DNA of 49,774 nt, from the NCBI RefSeq assembly GCF_000524475.1, contig NZ_BAVQ01000029.1, forward strand, positions 1 through 49,774, given 5' to 3'. Positions 46,529 through 49,774 of the stretch are shown piece after piece (positions within the stretch are counted from its first letter, which is position 1; each line of letters begins with the position of its first letter). The notes under the pieces are model-generated. The model had not been told where the DNA came from. It was given only the letters and a program-made list of their open reading frames with translations, and did no database searches. The DNA comes from Tomitella biformata AHU 1821 (GTDB lineage: Bacteria > Actinomycetota > Actinomycetes > Mycobacteriales > Mycobacteriaceae). A program made the position numbers and the translations under genes.

Positions 46529-47983
46529 ATGAGCCAGCCGAACACAGCACCGGTGCCCGCGTCGACGCTGACGGAGTGGACCGACGATGTCGATGTGCTG
46601 GTGATCGGCTTCGGTATCGCGGGCGGCAGCGCTGCCGTCGAGGCCGCGGCGCGGGGTGCTCGGGTGCTCGTCCTGGAGCGTGCCGCGGTCGCGGGCGGGA
46701 CCACCGCCCTCGCCGGCGGGCACTTCTACCTGGGCGGCGGGACCGCGGTGCAGCAGGCCACCGGCCACGCCGACTCCGCCGACGAGATGTACAAGTACCT
46801 GATGTCGGTCTCGCTGGAGCCGGAGCCCGAGAAGATCCGCGCCTACGCCGACGGCAGCGTGGACCACTTCGACTGGCTCGAGTCCCTGGGGCTGCGATTC
46901 GAGCGCAGCTACTACCCCGAGAAGGCCGTCATCCAGCCCGGCACCGAGGGCCTGATGTACACCGGCAATGAGAAGGTGTGGCCGTTCTGCGAGGAGGCGG
47001 TCCCGGCCCCGCGCGGGCACAAGGTGCCCCGGCCCGGTGACACCGGCGGCGCGGCCATGGCCATCGACGCCCTGCTCGCCCGCGCGGCGGACCTCGGTGT
47101 GGAGATCCGCTACGAGACTGGGGCCACCGCGCTCATCGTCGACGCCGCCGAGGTCGTGGGCGCCACCTGGCGGCGATTTGGCGAGGCCGGGGCCATCCGC
47201 GCGCGGTCCGTGGTCATCGCGGCCGGCGGCTTCGTGATGAATGCCGAGATGGTGGCCGAGCACGTGCCGGAGCTGGCGCAGAAGCCCTACACGCTGGGCA
47301 CCACCTACGACGACGGCCTCGGCATCCTGTTGGGCCAGTCCGTCGGCGGCGCGACCGCCCACATGGACCAGGCCTTTATCACCGCGCCCGTCTATCCGCC
47401 GTCGATCCTGCTCACGGGCCTGATCGTCAACGGCGAGGGGCGCCGGTTCGTCGCGGAGGACTCCTACCACTCGCGGACCTCCGCGTTCGCCCTCGAACAG
47501 CCCGGCGCCAGGGCGTACCTGATCGTCGACTCCGCGCACATGGCGCGCCCGCAAGTCCCCCTCGTGCCGTTCATCGACGGCTGGGAGACCGTCGCGGAGA
47601 TGGCGGCCGCGCTCGACATCCCGGCCGAGCAGCTGCAGTCCACCCTCGACCATTACAACGAGCACGCGGCGCGCGGGGCAGACCCCGATTTCCACAAGGC
47701 CCCGCAGTGGCTCGCCGCCCAGGACGACGGGCCGTGGGCGGCGTTCGACCTGACCCTCGGCAAGGCGTTCTATGCCGGTTTCACCCTGGGCGGGCTCCGC
47801 ACGTCCGTCGACGCCGAGGTGTTGCGCGCGGACGGCAGCGCGGTGGCCGGCCTGTACGCCGCGGGCGCGTGCGCGTCGAATATCGCGCAGGACGGAAAGG
47901 GCTATGCGAGCGGGACCCAACTCGGCGAGGGCTCGTTCTTCGGCCGCCGCGCGGGCCGGCGCGCCGCCGCGACGGCCCAGTGA
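46529..47983 (+). CDS. FAD-binding dehydrogenase, 3-ketosteroid-dehydrogenase-like
   Basis: A 484-residue flavoprotein of the fumarate reductase/KstD superfamily. GFGIAGGSAAVEAAARG near residue 30 binds FAD. GTTALAGGHFYLGGG, GDTGGAAMAIDALL, a central GGFVMNAEMVAEH, and C-terminal GLYAAGACASNIAQDGKGYA follow. Tyr residues in RSYYPEK and KAFYAGFTLGG could be catalytic as in KstD-type enzymes. The likely reaction is 1,2- or 4,5-desaturation of a 3-ketosteroid; the specific one is not proven. GAGGAG lies 5 bases before the ATG. It follows the second Mam gene by 29 bases. Confidence 0.85.
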   Translation: MSQPNTAPVPASTLTEWTDDVDVLVIGFGIAGGSAAVEAAARGARVLVLERAAVAGGTTALAGGHFYLGGGTAVQQATGHADSADEMYKYLMSVSLEPEPEKIRAYADGSVDHFDWLESLGLRFERSYYPEKAVIQPGTEGLMYTGNEKVWPFCEEAVPAPRGHKVPRPGDTGGAAMAIDALLARAADLGVEIRYETGATALIVDAAEVVGATWRRFGEAGAIRARSVVIAAGGFVMNAEMVAEHVPELAQKPYTLGTTYDDGLGILLGQSVGGATAHMDQAFITAPVYPPSILLTGLIVNGEGRRFVAEDSYHSRTSAFALEQPGARAYLIVDSAHMARPQVPLVPFIDGWETVAEMAAALDIPAEQLQSTLDHYNEHAARGADPDFHKAPQWLAAQDDGPWAAFDLTLGKAFYAGFTLGGLRTSVDAEVLRADGSAVAGLYAAGACASNIAQDGKGYASGTQLGEGSFFGRRAGRRAAATAQ

Positions 47984-48022
47984 CCGCTCCACCCAACGGG
48001 AACGTCCGGAACCATTCGACCA

Positions 48023-48050
48023 CTCGCATGCGAGACTGGAACGCGTTTCA
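48023..48050. promoter_or_regulatory. KstR-type operator candidate
   Basis: TGGAACGCGTTTCA at 48037-48050 fits the published KstR consensus TNNAACNNGTTNNA at every fixed position. A perfect 12-bp palindrome CTCGCATGCGAG lies just upstream at 48023-48034. Both sit in the 123-base gap before the DUF35/thiolase genes. KstR represses cholesterol-degradation genes in mycobacteria and rhodococci. Confidence 0.6.
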
Positions 48051-48106
48051 CCATCGGATGTGGTGGACGAGCGCCCGACCGGTTTTGACCAGTAAATGAG
48101 GTTTTC

Positions 48107-48553
48107 ATGACCACCAGTGCGACCCCAGCCATCGAGGGCTGGTTCACCACCGGCCCCGAGCCGGCCCTGATCGGCAGTAAGTGCACCTCCTGCGGAACCA
48201 TCTCGTTCCCGCGTGAGCTGAACTTCTGCAAGAACCCCGCCTGCTCCGGCGAGGAGTTCGCTAGCGCCGAGCTCTCCCGCGTCGGCACCGTGTGGTCCTA
48301 CACCGACGCGCAGTACCAGCCGCCGCCCCCGTACATCCCGATCTCCGACCCGTACGTGCCGTTCGCGCTCGTCGCGGTGGAGCTGCCCGAGGGCATCGTG
48401 ATCCTCGGCCAGGCTGCCAACGGATACGGCGTGGACGACCTCAAGGTCGGCAACCCAGTGGAGCTGGTCGTGGAGACCATCTACACCGACGAGACCGGCG
48501 ACCGCAGCATGTGGGCCTGGAAGCCCACCGCCGTGAAGGAGCAGCAGGCATGA
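48107..48553 (+). CDS. DUF35 OB-fold zinc-ribbon protein, thiolase partner
   Basis: A 148-residue protein. An N-terminal zinc ribbon (KCTSCGTISFPRELNFC then KNPAC, four Cys) precedes an OB-fold domain (GTVWSYTDAQYQPPPPYI, FALVAVELPEGIVILGQA, VGNPVELVVETI). Such DUF35 proteins pair with thiolases or aldolases in steroid side-chain degradation and supply a cover for the acyl-CoA chain. The stop overlaps the thiolase start by 4 bases (ATGA), so the two form a unit. A KstR-type site precedes it. Confidence 0.9.
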   Translation: MTTSATPAIEGWFTTGPEPALIGSKCTSCGTISFPRELNFCKNPACSGEEFASAELSRVGTVWSYTDAQYQPPPPYIPISDPYVPFALVAVELPEGIVILGQAANGYGVDDLKVGNPVELVVETIYTDETGDRSMWAWKPTAVKEQQA

Positions 48554-49746
48554 GCAAGTCGACAGATGTGGCAATCCTCGGTGTGGGCATGCACCCGTGG
48601 GGCAAATGGGGCCACTCGTTCGTCAAGTACGGCGTCGCCGCAGCGCGCGCCGCGCTGGCCGACGCCAACGTGCCGTGGCAGGACGTCGACTACATCGTCG
48701 GCGGCGAGACCGTGCGCAACGGCTATGGCGGCTATGTCGCCGGCGCCACGTTCGCGCAAGCCCTCGGCTGGAACGGGGCGCGCGTCGCCACCTCCTACGC
48801 GGCCTGCGCCACCGGCGCCCAGGCCCTCGACACCGCCCGCGCACGGATCCTCGCCGGCCTGAGCGAGGTCGCCCTCGTCGTCGGCGCGGACACCACTCCC
48901 AAGGGCTTCCTGGCGCCGGTCGCCGGGGAGCGCTGGGATGACCCGGACTGGCTGCGTTTTCGCCTGATGGGCATGACGAACCCGGCGTACTTCGCGCTCA
49001 ACGCCCGCCGCCGGATGGACCTGTACGGCGCCACCAGCGAGGACTTCGCGGCAGTCAAGGTCAAGAACGCCAAGCACGGGCTCAGCAACCCGAACGCCCG
49101 CTACCGCAAGGAGGTCACAGTCGACGCCGTCCTGGCCTCCCCCGTGGTCTCCAACCCGCTGCACCTGCTGGATATCTGCGCCACGTCCGACGGCGGCGCG
49201 GCCATCCTGGTCACCTCGATGGAGTACGCCCGCAAGATGGGCATCGCCAACCCGGTGCGGATCAGCGCCATCTCCACCGTCACGCCCACGTTCCCGCAGA
49301 CCATCATGGACATGCCGAACTTCTCCACCGACTCGGCCTCGGCCGTGCCGGCGCCGGCGCTGACGTTCAAGGAGTCGCTCGGGCAGGCGGCGTACGAGGA
49401 GGCCGGCATCGCGCCGGCCGACGTCGACGTCGCCGAGGTCTACGATCTGGCCACGTCCGTGGAGCTGGACTGGATCGAGGACCTGCAGCTGTGCGGCCGC
49501 GGCGAGGCGGAGCAGCTGCTGCGCGCCGGCGAGACCACCATCGGCGGACGCATCCCCGTGAACCCGTCCGGCGGGCTCGCCTGCTTCGGCGAGGCCGTCC
49601 CCGCACAGGCGTTGGCGCAGGTCTGCGAGCTGACGTGGCAGCTGCGCGGGCAGGCGGAGGGCCGCCAGGTCGAGGGCGCGAAGGTCGGAATCACTGCCAA
49701 CCAGGGCCTGTTCGGACACGGATCTTCGGTGATCGTTACAGTTTGA
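48550..49746 (+). CDS. Lipid-transfer-type thiolase/aldolase (Ltp family)
   Basis: A 398-residue thiolase-fold protein of the SCP-x/Ltp type. The N-terminal domain has Cys 86 in SYAACATGAQAL, the place of the nucleophilic Cys of thiolases. EVYDLATSVELDW occupies the region where classical thiolases carry NEAFA, and NPSGGLACFGEAVPAQ and GHGSSVIV form the C-terminal part. Keeping Cys 86 favours a thiolase over the Ltp2-type aldolases, but the changed second motif leaves doubt. It would cleave a steroid side-chain acyl-CoA with the DUF35 partner. The gene is complete; 28 bases of unremarkable sequence follow. Confidence 0.87.
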   Translation: MSKSTDVAILGVGMHPWGKWGHSFVKYGVAAARAALADANVPWQDVDYIVGGETVRNGYGGYVAGATFAQALGWNGARVATSYAACATGAQALDTARARILAGLSEVALVVGADTTPKGFLAPVAGERWDDPDWLRFRLMGMTNPAYFALNARRRMDLYGATSEDFAAVKVKNAKHGLSNPNARYRKEVTVDAVLASPVVSNPLHLLDICATSDGGAAILVTSMEYARKMGIANPVRISAISTVTPTFPQTIMDMPNFSTDSASAVPAPALTFKESLGQAAYEEAGIAPADVDVAEVYDLATSVELDWIEDLQLCGRGEAEQLLRAGETTIGGRIPVNPSGGLACFGEAVPAQALAQVCELTWQLRGQAEGRQVEGAKVGITANQGLFGHGSSVIVTV

Positions 49747-49774
49747 TCAACATATAAGCCCCGCCGTGGCAGGG

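Noticed and set aside
46496-48574. A 692-residue minus-strand frame spanning the flavoprotein and DUF35 genes.
   Set aside because: Composition is shadow-like, it has no motif, and the plus-strand genes have clear domains and ribosome sites.

Overview
The window is GC-rich chromosomal DNA, almost fully coding, from a mycolic-acid-type actinobacterium (order Mycobacteriales: the range that includes Gordonia, Dietzia, Rhodococcus, Tsukamurella, Nocardia and Mycobacterium). The evidence is a complete Mce lipid-import operon, a bacterial CYP51 locus whose gene order matches the M. tuberculosis Rv0762c-Rv0771 neighbourhood as I recall it, a DesA3-type desaturase with its reductase partner, and an F420-type oxidoreductase. 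The genus cannot be settled by reading alone. I see no rRNA, tRNA, CRISPR, phage or intact insertion sequence.

Layout. (1) 0.2-6.5 kb is a worn region. It holds a DUF1801/thioesterase pair, a shattered phospholipase C gene, a flavin monooxygenase, a TPR-LuxR regulator and two paralogous secreted proteins. Between the secreted proteins lies a decayed second copy of the DUF1801/thioesterase pair. (2) 6.5-12.9 kb is housekeeping and membrane genes: htpG, small membrane proteins, a membrane alpha/beta hydrolase, a tocopherol-cyclase-like protein and a macro-domain protein. (3) 12.9-16.0 kb is a fatty-acid desaturase/ferredoxin-reductase operon divergent from a FabR-like TetR repressor. (4) 16.0-21.6 kb is DoxX, an AhpD-like protein, a thioredoxin-reductase-like flavoprotein divergent from an XRE-cupin regulator, and a BCCT osmolyte transporter. 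(5) 21.7-25.7 kb is an LLM oxidoreductase followed by an uncharacterised cassette: GT4 glycosyltransferase, methyltransferase and QW-motif cyclase-fold protein. (6) 25.7-36.8 kb is a divergon. The minus-strand arm is aldehyde dehydrogenase, SDR, beta-hydroxyacid dehydrogenase, carboxymuconolactone-decarboxylase-like protein and a methyltransferase. The plus-strand arm is P450, CYP123-like P450, SDR, CYP51, ferredoxin, a SnoaL-like protein and a Cys/His-rich protein. (7) 36.9-49.7 kb is yrbEA-yrbEB-mceA-F-mam-mam, a ketosteroid-dehydrogenase-like flavoprotein, and a DUF35/thiolase pair.

How the parts fit. From 26 kb onward most genes are linked by 1-4 base start/stop overlaps. The long plus-strand run could bring a sterol- or isoprenoid-like substrate into the cell (Mce), oxidise it (three P450s with one ferredoxin, SDRs, flavoprotein) and shorten its side chain (thiolase/DUF35). 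A motif AGAC-N4-GTCT occurs twice in the divergent aldehyde dehydrogenase/P450 promoter and once before the LLM gene, suggesting shared control by a regulator not encoded here. A separate site matching the KstR consensus TNNAACNNGTTNNA lies before the DUF35/thiolase pair. The least understood parts are the GT4-methyltransferase-cyclase cassette, the Cys/His protein ending the cyp51 operon, and the paired secreted proteins.
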